A program made the translations under genes and the position numbers. A stretch of 64,000 nucleotides of DNA from Camillea tinctor. Taxonomy: Eukaryota > Ascomycota > Sordariomycetes > Xylariales > Xylariaceae. The stretch is from the NCBI GenBank assembly GCA_022578605.1, contig MU394067.1, forward strand, positions 310,001 through 374,000, read 5' to 3'. This document shows, one piece after another, positions 11,303 to 22,701 of the stretch. Below the pieces are notes generated by a model that saw only the letters and a program-made list of their open reading frames with translations, was not told the DNA's origin and did no database searches. Position 1 is the first letter of the stretch, and every line of letters begins with the position of its first letter.

Positions 11303-12158
11303 CCTAACATTGATATGGGCGCCTGGCTACATGGCAAGACAGCTTGCATGCCTAGGTATATCGGAGTCGGGGGGGAGTCGGGGGGTATCGGGGGGGTTAC
11401 AAGTCGTCGCGGACGGATACCAAGAGACGAAGAGACCAGAAGCTTTAGTCAATAGGTGGAGGGGTGATTGGATGTTTATGCGTCTGCCGAGTGTCGCAAA
11501 GGTTGTTGGGTGTTAGTCCACAATGTGTCGGGTGTTCAATGTAAATATTCGAGGCAATCTACAAGCTTGCGATTGCAAAGTTGAGCGACAAGTTCGAAGC
11601 TGCACGAAACAAGTTCTTACCAATGAATAAGGTAAGGGTAAGTAAAGGTAAAAGGACGGAATGGATGAGCCTCGTGCCTGAGTTGCCTTAGAGCTAGTAA
11701 GATAAGCCAATCATATCTTCCCAATCCGACAGGGTTTACCCAGCCAAGCAGCCAAAGAACTCCCGGGCCTCCTTCCGTTCTCCTACCTTACACCCCAGTG
11801 CCAGGTACCTTACATAAGATACTTACATGTAGGTAGGACCTCAAGGTTTCAAGGTTAGGTAACAATCGTTTGCTACCTCGAAGCCCCTACTGTTGAATAA
11901 TTGCATTTGTACCTGCTTAGGTACTCGCTATGTAGTTAGCTAGAATTGAAACATGGTTAATGCCGTGACTTTTACAACTTATACGAATTCTTATACTTGT
12001 AATCGTTCCTTTTAATTATACTCCGTAGAAGAGGGCACATGGGCGATCTTGAAATACACCTTCCAAACTCCCCTTACACCCTTGCTCCCTCCCCATTGAT
12101 TGACAATTCATATATACACAAAATACACTACACAATATTAGTACCTATCAACTCGACG
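11303..12158. other. Upstream region of trs120 and downstream region of the SDR-like gene
   Basis: It contains G-rich triplet-like sequence (11365-11395, TCGGGG-type repeats), several AGGTA/TACCT motifs (11815-11835, 11920-11930) and an A/T-rich part from 11880. No gene is seen. Confidence 0.5.
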
Positions 12159-13454
12159 TCAGGTGTCTGCCGTGGTGGACGGCCCCCCTATCTCCTCTGA
12201 TGATTTGACCTGGCCTTGCCTCGCTTCGTTCTTCAGCTCCGTCTCAAAGATATCCACAGCTACGCTCGCTTCCACAAAATCTTCCAGCTCCTCCGTGACC
12301 GTTTTCAATTTCTCCTTCACAGCTTCGGCTCCCTCAAACCCCACAATATGTCGCGCTGGCGGGTTCTCATGGCCACCAATCGCCGTCAGCGCGTGAATCG
12401 TCTCGGCCACAAGCCGGTCCATAGATGAGCTAGGCAGCTTGGGATATCTGTACAAGATTTCTGTATCAGAAGGCTCGATAGCTGTCTCCGGGTTCATGTT
12501 GAGCACGTTGGTTAGCATGTCCCGGACACTGGGCGCTGGGTTGCTCTCGCTGTCGTAGTGCGGCAACGGCGGGGAAAAGACGATCTTGTTAGTCAGGGAC
12601 TGGATTTCCTTATGCGGCTGGACGATCGTCACCTTAATGTTAAAAGGCGCCACTTCGTAAGCCAAGGAATCGCAGAACCCCTCGAGCGCCCAGGTCGCTG
12701 CCGTGTGTATCGCCATTCCAGGGGTGCCTATGTGGCCACCGATACTAGAGAGGATGATGATGTGGCCCGTGTGCTGGGCACGTAGAGTCGGGAGCGAAGC
12801 TTTGATGAAGTTGACCTGCGAAAAAAAGATGCTCTCGAATTGGTCGTGTACCAGGTTCTGCGTCGCCGGGGTAGTGGAAAGCTCCTCGACCGTCCCCACG
12901 ATGGCTGTTTGAGAAATCGCACTGTAAGAACTTTTTTTTTGCCATGGCACGTGTGGTGGGCATCACAGTATTCACTGGTCACCCGGCTAAGAACATGCAT
13001 GCATACCTTCGGATGTGCAACACAGCAGGATGTCTATGCGGCCGAAGTGTTGCTTGGCCTCGGCCACGGCCGCACCGCATTGGCTCATAATGCGGCCATC
13101 ACAGCGTATCGCGCGTATGCGATCCTTCCAGCCTTCTCTGTCTTTACGAGAGCTCTTGCATTCGTTTACCAGCTCCCGGAACTCGGCTCCGCGTTCTTCG
13201 TGGTCGATCTCGCTGGGTGGGAGGCAAGCGACGACATAATCACCGTGACTGAGCAGTTGTCGTATCAGGCGTACGACAAGCGGGGTGAGTGACGAAGTCA
13301 GGAACCATGTTCGTGGGGAGTTATGCGTCGCTGCGCTATTCATTAGTTGGGCATTAGGTTGGAAGAGTCGGAAAAGAGCATGACAAGAAATTCGAGCGAT
13401 AAAGAAAACAAAGGTCAACAAAAAGTGGACGACAGGGGTGATGGCTTGTAGCAA
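12159..13454 (-). CDS. Membrane-anchored short-chain dehydrogenase-like protein, catalytic residues absent
   Basis: Two exons (13007-13454 and 12159-12904) give 397 residues. The join TSE-A-IVGTVEELS uses donor GTATGC and acceptor CAAACAG; a nearer ACAG would put the frame out of phase. Residues about 5-28 form a hydrophobic membrane segment. A Rossmann-like core follows: FLTSSLTPLV replaces the TGxxxGxG nucleotide motif, FGRIDILLCC matches the NNAG-region strand, and HIIILSSIGGHIGTPG keeps the Ser strand. The YxxxK position reads IHTAATWALEG, so Tyr is His216 and Lys is Thr220. DSLAYEVAPFNIKVTIVQP is family-like. It belongs to a fungal SDR-like group of unknown role. Without Tyr and Lys it is probably not a normal oxidoreductase. 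The C-terminus is acidic and coiled-coil-like (KLKTVTEELEDFVEA). Confidence 0.8.
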
Positions 13455-15694
13455 CTATACGAGATAGGATGGGCTAAAGTTAAGGTTGACTGGGGCTGAG
13501 GCTGGAAGAGACGGGGGATGTTGATAGATAGAGGTGAGAGTAGGAGTGAGAGTGGGAGTGAGAGTGGGAGGTTATAGTCAGCATCCCGATAGCTCTAGAA
13601 AAGGGTAAATATCTAAAAGTGGGTGGATAAGGTAAGAAAATGGAAGGGAAACAAATCATTTGACGCACGGAAAGAGGCCGCAGGGACGGAATGAGAATGT
13701 CGTGCTTGGCCCGATGACGATTCGCTATGCTTCTTTTCGGACATTTCTTGTTTATTGCTCTTTTATCTCTCGCTTTCCGGTTATAAAACGACGGAGACAA
13801 TGGTCGCTTCAAGCGATCAGCTTCTCCTAGTCAGATGTATCCAAAAACCTCCCACGAATACTCGCCGTAACCCAGCATACGGGACAGGCGGTCTATTCAG
13901 ACGGTAAACAAATATATGGGTCTAGCTGATATCGAGGCTGTGACGTCGTAGTCGTCTTCTTGCATATTGTAGAGACGAGAGGGCTGTTGCAACAGTCATC
14001 GATAGAGGGGGGGGGGGAGGGGGGAAGAGAGAAGGCCTGCGTCTTTCAACAATTTTTATGGTCAAGAGACCTCTTAGACGTCAGGACCCTTCGAATAATT
14101 CTGCAGACTGTGGACTTTTAATATCACCTGGTATGTATGACCTTACACGCAGTTACATATATCATACAGCATATATACCTTAGAGGAGTGAGTATACACC
14201 TCGTCTCGCGGGGCGCCAGATAAGCCACTGAAGGAGCTCGCCCTGTGTGCTTCTCTTTCATCCCCAGGATATGCCCCGGCAAGTTCATGCACTTCCCCCC
14301 ATCAGCTCGAGGGCTCGAGGGACATACTAGTTCTTAGCCCCCTTTCAGCTTCCCGAGTGGGTATGAGAGAGGCTAAGAAGGTCCGAAAAAAACGAGGTTG
14401 GCATTGGGGATGGATGGCTATCGGCTACAAGCTGCGGTCCAGCACTGTCAACTAATGTATGAGTAATATCAAATCGTGGCAGACGAACAACGGCGGCCCC
14501 TGTCCAGGCAGGGCAGCAATGCAATAATACCACGAGATCTCCGAGATCTTCGACACGGCCAGAGAGGCATCCGTCGAGTTCCTCTTCGGCTGCCATCTCG
14601 GACATGACAAGATGCAATGCAACATCGCCAAACTGGCGTGTTGTGCTGTGTTACAATGGTCGTTTTGCAGCTCAGTATTACGCATCAAGCTTTAGGACTC
14701 GAACCGTTTTAATCCTACCCCACACTTGGGTATGTACGTTTCTTGCTTTTGCCGCGGGTATGTTAGTCGAATCTGGGGAATCCTTGAAAAACCGCACCGC
14801 TGTTCAGTCCCGTGTCGTGAGGTTTTGCCCCGGCTGCCCGGGTATAAAAAAAGGGGAAAAAGAAAAAGAAAAAAAAAAAGAAAGAAAAGATTTATGCAGG
14901 TAAGAAAATATAGAGGAGGTACATGTACCTACTAGATTATGTGTTATTTATGGAAATTTGTGATCCCACCTAAACTTAACTAATAAATTAACCTAGAGAC
15001 GAAAAAAGAAAGAATAGAAAGAAGCATATTAAATTTACCATATTATTTGTAAGAGTTATTGTTCTTTTGAGAATGCCTAAGTAGGTAGACACCAATAGTG
15101 TAAAGAAAGAATATTATCAACGTGTGACAGAATTACTATGTACCTACATAGTATCTACATACCCTTACCTTGTGTATGTAGGTACTGCATCTTAATCTTA
15201 GCTAAGTTGCCAAAGGTACGTGACCTAGGTCCTGACCTAGAGTTCCAGTGCAATCCATGCCTATTGGTTTCACTTTACCAAATCACCGTCTCCTTTTTGT
15301 TTAAGGTTCAATACTGGTAGTAGAGATTACCACGATTGTTGGTGTGCTACATAATTGATATCTACCTAGGTACCTATGCACTTACTAACCTAACCTACCT
15401 AATAAACTAAACTAGTTACCTAGGTAGGTTAACACAATCCGACTTCGGGGAGAAGAGGGGTGCTGCAAGCAATTCTCCAATTGGCTTCCCAGGACCAAAA
15501 AGAAAAAAAAAAGAAAAAAAATTAAGGTTTGGTTCGTTTCAAGATGCGATGACTCTACTCTGACGTGACATAACCTTTGCTAGCTTTCAACATTGAAACG
15601 AAGGTACCTAGCTACTTATTTTTTATTTTTTATTTCTTTCATCTCATCCTCAATTCATCGGGTCCTCTAGCATAAACAATTTCTAAAAACAACA
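13455..15694. other. Long intergenic region
   Basis: No convincing gene is seen in 2.2 kb. Contents include a GAGAGTGGGAGT-type purine repeat (13528-13572), a G run (14008-14023) and an A-rich run (14855-14890). Palindromic TACCTAGGTA copies lie at 15363-15372 and 15417-15426. A tRNA B-box-like sequence near 14697 lacks a foldable tRNA around it. Open frames at 14345-14903 have poor codon use. The last 300 bp are the serC promoter and leader. Confidence 0.5.
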
Positions 15695-17380
15695 ATGCCT
15701 GACAGAACTGATATCACGTAGTAAGTATAAAGAATAAAGTTAGCTAATATACCCATCACTAACCCCTAACGGTTTCGGCGCCGGACCCGCGTTGCTTCCC
15801 ACAGATGTGCTAGAGAAAGCTGCTCAGGCTCTCCTGAATTTCAACAACACCGGCTTGGGCATTGCTGAGCATAGTCACCGTTCTCAGCATGCTACCGACA
15901 TCATAAACCAAGCCAAGGCTGATCTCGCATCCTACCTCGATATCCCTGACGATTATGACGTCCTCTTTATGTCTGGAGGTGGGACCGGCGAGTTTTCTGC
16001 AACTGTCTACAACCTTGTCGGTGCATGGGTCACCAAGAAGAAGCTCGAGATCCTCCAACAGTTGGGTGTAACCAACGAGGCCGATGCAAACCAAGACGAG
16101 CTTGTCTCAGCTCTCAAGAAGGCCGTCGACTCTGAGCTGAAGCTAGACTACTTAGTCACCGGCGGATGGTCCCTGAAGGCTTACCAGGAGGCCGGTCGCC
16201 TATTGGGACCCGAGTTTGTCAACTTGGCTACCGACTCTCGAACGATCAACAACGGAAAATTCGGCAAGATCCCAGAAGAGAGTTCATGGAAGCTCTCCAA
16301 AGCTCCGGCTTTCGTATACTACTGCGACAATGAGACAGTAGACGGTGTCGAGTTTCCTAAGTTCCCAGAATCCCTCGCACCCCAAGCTGATGGTAGTGGG
16401 CCTATCGTGGTAGCAGACATGTCCTCCAATATTCTGTCAAGGAGGTTTCCCGTCAAGAATTTCTCTGTCGTCTTCTTCGGCGCGCAAAAGAACCTCGGTT
16501 CTACTGGTGTGACGGTGGTGGTGATTAAGAAGAGCCTGTTAGCTCCAGCATGTCCTCAACCCTCCCCGAGCTTGTTGAGGAAGATTGGGCTTCCCATACC
16601 CCCAGTAGTCTTCACCTACGAGACTATCGCTAAAAACAACAGCTTGTATAACACGCTCAGCATCTTCGAGTAAGTACCCCTGAGGCAGCGGGACCATTAT
16701 TCAGGCATGACTAATTGCTCCGTACAGCGTCTATATTGCCGGCCAGGTGCTGAAGAAGCTACTCAACACCTATCCTGACAAGGTTGATGGACAAGAAGCA
16801 GTCGCCAATGCAAAGTCAGCTCTGATTTATAATGCTCTCGAAGCCCACCCCAACGTCTATAAGATCGTACCTGACAAATCAGTACGCTCGAGGATGAATA
16901 TTTGTTTCCGTGTAACAGTAGTAAGTCTCCGTTTCAGCCTTCTTTATGCGGTTATGCAAGTTGCTATAAAAGATTTGTTTACTTGCCCAATTGATTGTGT
17001 GCGACCATTCTCTGTTGATCAAACGCTAATGTGAGCTATAGAACGGAGAGACGGACAAAGCTGAGTCTGAATTCTTGAAGAAAGGCACTGAACTCGGCCT
17101 TACTGGGCTAAAGGGCCATAGATCGGTGGGAGGTATCCGGGCCAGCAATGTGAGTAATTCTGAGAGTTGTATATTTCCCCCCTTTAGTCCATCTTAGTAG
17201 TGAAAACTGCCCATCCAATCTCAGTCTATGAGTTTTCACTCTCAAGGGACAAATATCATAAGTAAAAATTTTATCCTTTGTGACAATTACTAACCCCCAA
17301 TCTTTTAGTACAACTCGATAACTCCGGATGGAGCCAAGAAGCTGGCTCAGTTTTTAAACGATTTTGCCACCAATGCATAG
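15695..17380 (+). CDS. serC: Phosphoserine aminotransferase
   Basis: This PLP enzyme converts 3-phosphohydroxypyruvate and glutamate to phosphoserine in serine synthesis (SER1 in yeast). Exons: 15695-15720, 15773-16669, 16728-16920, 17042-17149 and 17309-17380, totalling 431 residues, the family length. Visible motifs are FGAGPALLPTDVL near the N-terminus, HRSQHATDI, SGGGTGEFSA, DMSSNILSR, and the PLP-lysine loop FFGAQKNLGSTG. The C-terminus has GLKGHRSVGGIRASNYN. Exon 1 (MPDRTDIT-Y) ends at a perfect GTAAGT donor. The only acceptor that keeps frame and the conserved Y-F-G-A-G-P is preceded by GG rather than AG (15771-15772), so the first intron has no canonical 3' end. Exon 3 could also end three bases earlier. 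The other introns are canonical. Confidence 0.9.
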
Positions 17381-18055
17381 AGTAACATCGCTCAAAGTTT
17401 TTAACCTACGGTATTACACAATGGCGGATCTTCTTCTTGATCTTCATCAACTAGGCGTTGAGTGGTAAAGATATACTGCTATATATTAGTTGCGTACTCC
17501 GGATTATTGCATGGCTCAACGGCGTTGTACGGCACAGCATGATATGAACATCACAGGGGGAGGGGAAAAGGGGGGAATAAAAAAGAATTCAACATTAGCG
17601 ATCTAAGCTGTCTATCCGAAATATATCAAAATCATTATATATATCCATTTACTTTTTTTTTCAAGTATGATACTATCAGTATTATAATATATCCGCCAAA
17701 GACTAAGCATCTACGGTTTCGTAGCCTTGATATGAAATTAGTTTCTACCTAGATTAGATGCTATAAGACCTTGCTTCCTTGTGGTTTGATCTACCGAAAT
17801 TTGAATCACTCTGGATGGAGACTGGAGAGATGTCCCCTTCAATAGTGGCTTAAAGAAGGATGGAGTTGCAAGCCCCATATTGCTAAGAAGAAAAACGAAC
17901 TAGGCAATCTTATCCCCTTTTTTACCTTTCCCTCTGTTTTCTTTTCTTTTCTCCCTACACAACCGCACGGCTTTGAGTGCTATAATCTCGTATGTTCCGG
18001 TTTCACTCCTATAGTACCTCATCCTCACCCTCCCCTCTTTTTTTTTTTTTTTTTT
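17381..18055. other. Intergenic region between convergent genes
   Basis: This is 3' flanking sequence of serC and the permease gene. It is A/T-rich, with a T run (about 18040-18057) directly abutting the permease stop codon. No gene is seen. Confidence 0.55.
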
Positions 18056-19098
18056 TTAGCTAGATATCCGCGTCCAAGCCGCTACCCTCTTCCCGCCAAC
18101 GGGCAGTAACACGTTCTCCTCTTCTTCGAAAGAGGAGCACGCTGTGGGCGCTTCTACCACCTTCACCTTTGCTGCTGCCGTAGTAGCTGTTGTGGTGGTG
18201 GTGGTGGCGGTGTCGCGTCTAGCAGCGGTGGTAGAGGTATGGGTGGCGGTAGCGGGGTTCTTCTCGACGTCGCTGACGACCCGCAACAGGCCGTCGGTGA
18301 TCCCGAAGAGCTCGTCCATTTTCTCAAGACGCATGCCCTTGGTCTCCGGGATCAGGAACCAGACGAAGGGGTACATGGCTAGGCTGAAGGAGCCGAAGAG
18401 GAGGAATGTTCCCTGTTGGGGTTTGTTAGTGAGGGGGGTTTAGAGAGAAAGGGGGAAGAGAAAATGGGGGGTGGGAGAAAGGAGAAAGGGGAAGGGGGGA
18501 GGTCCTTACACAACCGCCGGTCCCGAGGTTCTTCATCATGGTTGGTACGGCTGGAGGGGTTTTTTTTACACGTTAGCTAGGTAGTTCGCATATTAAGGTG
18601 CTTAGGGTGGCTGAGTGTAAGTGCGCGGTTTGCTGGTAGGAATATACGCACTCCTCGCGACGACGAAATTAAAGAGCCATTGCGTCGCTGCGGCTTGGGC
18701 TACGTTCATAGCGCGGAGACGCGCGCTGGGGATCTCGCTGTGGGTTTAAGAGGGGGGTTAGTATTTCAGCGTAGGGGAAGAGTCGATGGATGGATTAATG
18801 GAGAGGGGGAAAGGGAAAGAAGAGGAGTGGGCTAACCTCACGTATATCCAGCAGCAGGGACCCCAGCCAAATTGGAAGAACCTATGCCTCGAGTCGTTAG
18901 GGATTTTGACTGTTGTATTTTAAGGGGGGGGGGGGGGGGGGGGGGGGAAACGGGGCAAAATGGTAGACCCCCACGGGGGGGAAAATGCCAAAGGGGTTGG
19001 GGGGGGGGGGTGGATAGACTTGGGGGGGTTGGTGAACCTCTTNNNNNNNNNNCGCGCCCCCCGCCGCGCCCCCCCCCCCGCCCCCCCCCCCCCCCCCG

Positions 19099-19145
<47 letters not shown>

Positions 19146-21449
19146 TTACGCGGCGAAGAGGTATACGCACACGAGTGCTATATAGCCAAAGGGCGTGATC
19201 TGGATCTTGTGAGAACCTTTCGTGCTGTAGTTCACCTAGTTCTTTGTTCTCCCCTTCTCCACTTTTTCATACACACACGATCTCTCTCTCTCTCTCGCTT
19301 TGAAAAGGGGTTGAAGATGGTTACTTACTGGGTGCCCATCAGACGGCGGCCCAGACACGTACACGTAGGCGCCGATGGTAAACATGCATGCCGACTGCGC
19401 GAGGCTCGTCCACAGGAGACTGCGGCGGCGTCCCAGAGAATCGGCTGCGAAGACCAGGAACGCAAGGCACGCGGCCACCTTGACGATGCCGTAGACGCCC
19501 GTGGCGAAGAGCGAGTTCTCGGTGCCGTTTATGCCTTTTCCTCGCCCACAAAGGAAAAATTAGCGAGAAACAAAACCAAATCTTGCCATGGAAGGGTAAG
19601 AAAGACTAGGGAAGGAAAGAGAAAACGTATATATGTTATATAGATAGTTAGATAGGTAGGTTTACGCACCGATAGCACTGAATATCTGCGGCGCAAAGTA
19701 ATTCCCCGCGTTCACGCCCGTTAGCTGCTGGCACACCATCAGGCCGATCGATATCAGCGCGCGGTTGCGGTTCCCGCTGAGTGTCCACATCTCGCGTAGC
19801 AGCGTCCAGGCCGTGGCGTCACCGACGAGGCGGCGCTCGATCTCGAGCTGCGAGGCCATGCCTAGGAGCTCTTCTTGGATGTATTCGTGCTCGGGGGGCA
19901 GCCTAGGGGAGAAAGTGGAGGTGAGTTTGTTGCTTTGGTTGTCCGTGAAGGGTAGTTAGTTGGTGGTTCAAATACTCACTGCGTGAGCTCGGATAGGATT
20001 TGGACAGTCCTCTCCCAGTCGTTGTCTTGCCTAGCTGTGAATCGAGGGCTCTCGGGGCACCATATCATACCCACAATCATGAATCTAGACAAAGTCGAAA
20101 TGAGAAATTAGCTTTGGTCGTTCTTTGCTTCTCGTAATAGGGGAAGTCGCATCAGGAAAGGGAGGCGTCTCTTCATAAATAAATATATACTGACATGGCC
20201 GGGACAGCCTGGAGAGCGAGTGGGACAAGGTAGACGGTGTCGCTCCCGAGAGTTAGTTGGCTTGCAAAGTTGACCCTGATGCTCATCATCATGAATTAGC
20301 GGTATAACTGACGTATGTAGTACCCAAAGCTCCTTGGCAGTACGTACCAGAAAGAAATCATGACTCCATTCACGATGAACAATTGGTAGAAGCCTATACA
20401 TAGATATGAATCAGTTCCAGAGAGTTCCTTCGTCCATAGAGCACGTACATCTGTTTACGTACCAGTTAGAGCTCCCCTAATCGCCCGTGGTGCGCATTCA
20501 GAGACGTATAAAGGGGTCAGCATAGACGCAGCCCCAACACCAAACCCGGCGATGAGCCTCCCTGCGTACATGATCGGGAGACTACGTGTTGGAGCTGCCT
20601 GCATTGCGATGCCGGTACAGGTTATTATGGCTGAGACTAGAAGGGACCAACGCCGCCCGTACCGATCCGCGAAAGGACAAGCCTGGTAGAAGGATTAGTT
20701 CGTCTAAGATCCTGCATGAGATATACCTTTTAACGGGTCTCCTATCTGAAGCACAGCTACATACTATTAGCGATGCAATAAAACATCCTGCTTGCAGAGT
20801 CGAGACAACTGGTTTTCTATTGTGTTAACGTGGCCGTTATTCAGAAACTAATTTAGGGCAATAGAATAAATACCGAAGACTATGGAATTGCGTGGTCTTA
20901 CTATTCTCTTCCAGGACATCTGAGTCTGCGTTTTCGATATCGTAGTCGCTTATTGATAACCAATGTTAGTCTCTATTCTATATGTTAAATCATGGAAAAC
21001 CTTACTGTTTAAAGGTTGGCATTATCAGGATGCCACCTATCGCACCCATGCTACGAGTTGTTCATGAGTCTCCAGACTAAATGATCAAGCTGGTGTATTT
21101 TGAAGACATACTCCCATCCAAATAGCATTCCTCCGAAACTGATTACCGGAACAACATGGTTTTAGCCTTCTCTCTATAAAGTAAAGTATTATATCGATCG
21201 TCTCACCAAGCTAAATATAGATCAATCAGCGAATACCCTAATGTAGTAACTCTCCAACTTGTATAACTTACAAGCGCAAGCCAAAAGAAAAACTCGCCAT
21301 CCGTATATTTCGGGCGGACTGAGGAATGTGTTAGAGTAAAAGTATAAGGCTGAATAAGGTCCTAGAAATATTATTTCGTAAACATACTCATCTCGCATGG
21401 CATCGTTTCGGATGACAAGGCGGAGGAACCTGACGAACGTTTTACCCAT
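18056..21449 (-). CDS. MFS sugar-porter family permease, quinate (QutD/Qa-y) type
   Basis: It is predicted to be a plasma-membrane proton symporter. Seventeen small exons can be joined in phase: 21388-21449, 21268-21318, 21112-21138, 21006-21050, 20902-20948, 20765-20808, 20463-20682, 20348-20393, 20195-20275, 19980-20084, 19670-19902, 19329-19534, 19150-19199, 18837-18881, 18652-18737, 18510-18550 and 18056-18412. They sum to 582 codons (581 aa). Family motifs are DRYGRRW after TM2, PESPRF at the end of TM6, the [17 protein letters not shown] loop, [31 protein letters not shown] and [15 protein letters not shown] after TM12. Wording close to QutD suggests quinate or a related polyol or sugar acid as substrate; this is inference. 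The tail is Thr/Ala-rich. Exon 2 needs a weak GTTATA donor. The 13th intron contains the assembly gap. An upstream in-frame ATG at 21482 is possible. Confidence 0.85.
18924..19145. other. Assembly gap with flanking homopolymers (in a permease intron)
   Basis: Ten Ns at 19043-19052 are flanked by long G-only and C-only runs (from 18924 and to 19145). All lie between permease exons 13 and 14, so the coding sequence is not interrupted. The true intron length is unknown. Confidence 0.9.
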
Positions 21450-21716
21450 GGTGGTAAAGGCTGCCCTTTTTTTCTTCTTCACTTATATAGACATTAACCA
21501 ACTAACAAGAAGCAATGTGCAGATAAAAACCATTAAGATTTCGTGTATTATAGAGTGGTAATGACAGGGCTTAGAGTTTGATTTCTGATCAGAGCGAGTG
21601 ACGATGCTTGGGGGTCTACATAAACAGAACAAGGTCTAAGTCAGGGGGGGGGTTGAAGAGGCTTTTAGTGAAAGCAGTGGCGATGGTCATGATAGAGTCC
21701 ATGAAAACATATAACC

Positions 21717-21736
21717 GTTGGGGATTATACCCCAAC
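21717..21736. promoter_or_regulatory. Perfect inverted repeat upstream of the permease, candidate operator
   Basis: GTTGGGG-ATTATA-CCCCAAC has 7-bp perfect arms around a 6-bp A/T spacer, about 270 bp upstream of the permease ATG. Zn2Cys6 activators often bind spaced inverted triplets, and C2H2 repressors such as CreA bind GGGG cores. No binding protein can be named from sequence. Confidence 0.35.
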
Positions 21737-21887
21737 CTAGCCATATCATCAGATTCTGCAAGAGTCTGTCTATATCGGATAATGCGGAGCCACTAAATTC
21801 ACGACTCTTCCCATGGTATCTTTCATTATTCCTGCCTGCTCAGTACCGCCACATCAATACGAGGAGTAAGTGCCAACAATGTACGCG

Positions 21888-21889
21888 TA

Positions 21890-21925
<36 letters not shown>

Positions 21926-21929
21926 TGTA
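21888..21929. repeat. AT / ATGT microsatellite
   Basis: A short (TA)n run passes directly into eight copies of ATGT. It is non-coding and lies in the upstream region of the permease gene. Confidence 0.95.
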
Positions 21930-22701
21930 CGTCCTCTTAAATCAGGTTCCGACACGGCAGCAAGAGACAAAGCAGGCGGCCTTGAAAGCCGGGCGTGCGC
22001 GTGGCTAGCTAGGGACCACCTTTATGCATCGGAACCGGATATAGGATCAACATCTGTTGCTTTAATATCTCATAATGAGAGTCAACCAGAAATGAAAAGC
22101 CATAGGAACATCCACCTTCTGTCTAAATGATAACTTGAGACCCACATACAGACCAGAGAAAAGCATGACTATCGTTCCACGCGGCGGCGATGTTCCCCGG
22201 AAGCAAGAAGAACGGATAGTAGCATAAGGCGCCGGGGATTAGGAACACAGGAACATTGTATCGGTTAAGCCAAATGCCGGCGTTTAATATGCGGAACGTT
22301 GCTGATGTCTCGTTTATCTCACACAAGACAGCTATGCGGGAAGAGGTGAGAGACAATATGGGGTAAGCTTATGCTAAAGTAGCATATCTTGCGAAGACTA
22401 TTTCTTGATAATGTGGTTGAAGTATGCAGGCGATCGAGACCTGACATAAGAATAGATTGGAGGGCTGCAGGGCGGCTGGTCGCATGTAGCTGCACGCACC
22501 CGAGTCGTCGGGGGGCCCATCAGGTTATTTATTACATCCCGTAGCCGCTGGGCTCGCTTAGAATGGCCGAGGCGTTGACCGTTGGGTTTCGTGCTAGGTT
22601 CATGGGTCTAGGGTTATATATTCTGCATATATGGCGCAAGGAGAAGGAATAGGGGTGGGTAACTTGGGGCTCTACGTAATAGGCCTATCTCACATCTCTA
22701 C

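Larger units (their letters stand above)
21450..22701. other. Region between permease start and DUF2264 stop
   Basis: It should contain the permease promoter, a 20-bp palindrome (21717-21736), an AT/ATGT microsatellite (21888-21929) and the DUF2264 3' UTR. A 77-codon minus-strand frame at 22123-22356 is hydrophobic in part but has no recognisable family. No gene is called. Confidence 0.5.

Noticed and set aside
14690..14712. tRNA B-box-like sequence (minus strand, GGTTCGAGTCC)
   Set aside because: No matching T-stem, acceptor stem or A box could be folded around it.
22123..22356. 77-codon hydrophobic minus-strand frame downstream of DUF2264
   Set aside because: No family resemblance, no plausible splice partners, and poor codon use.
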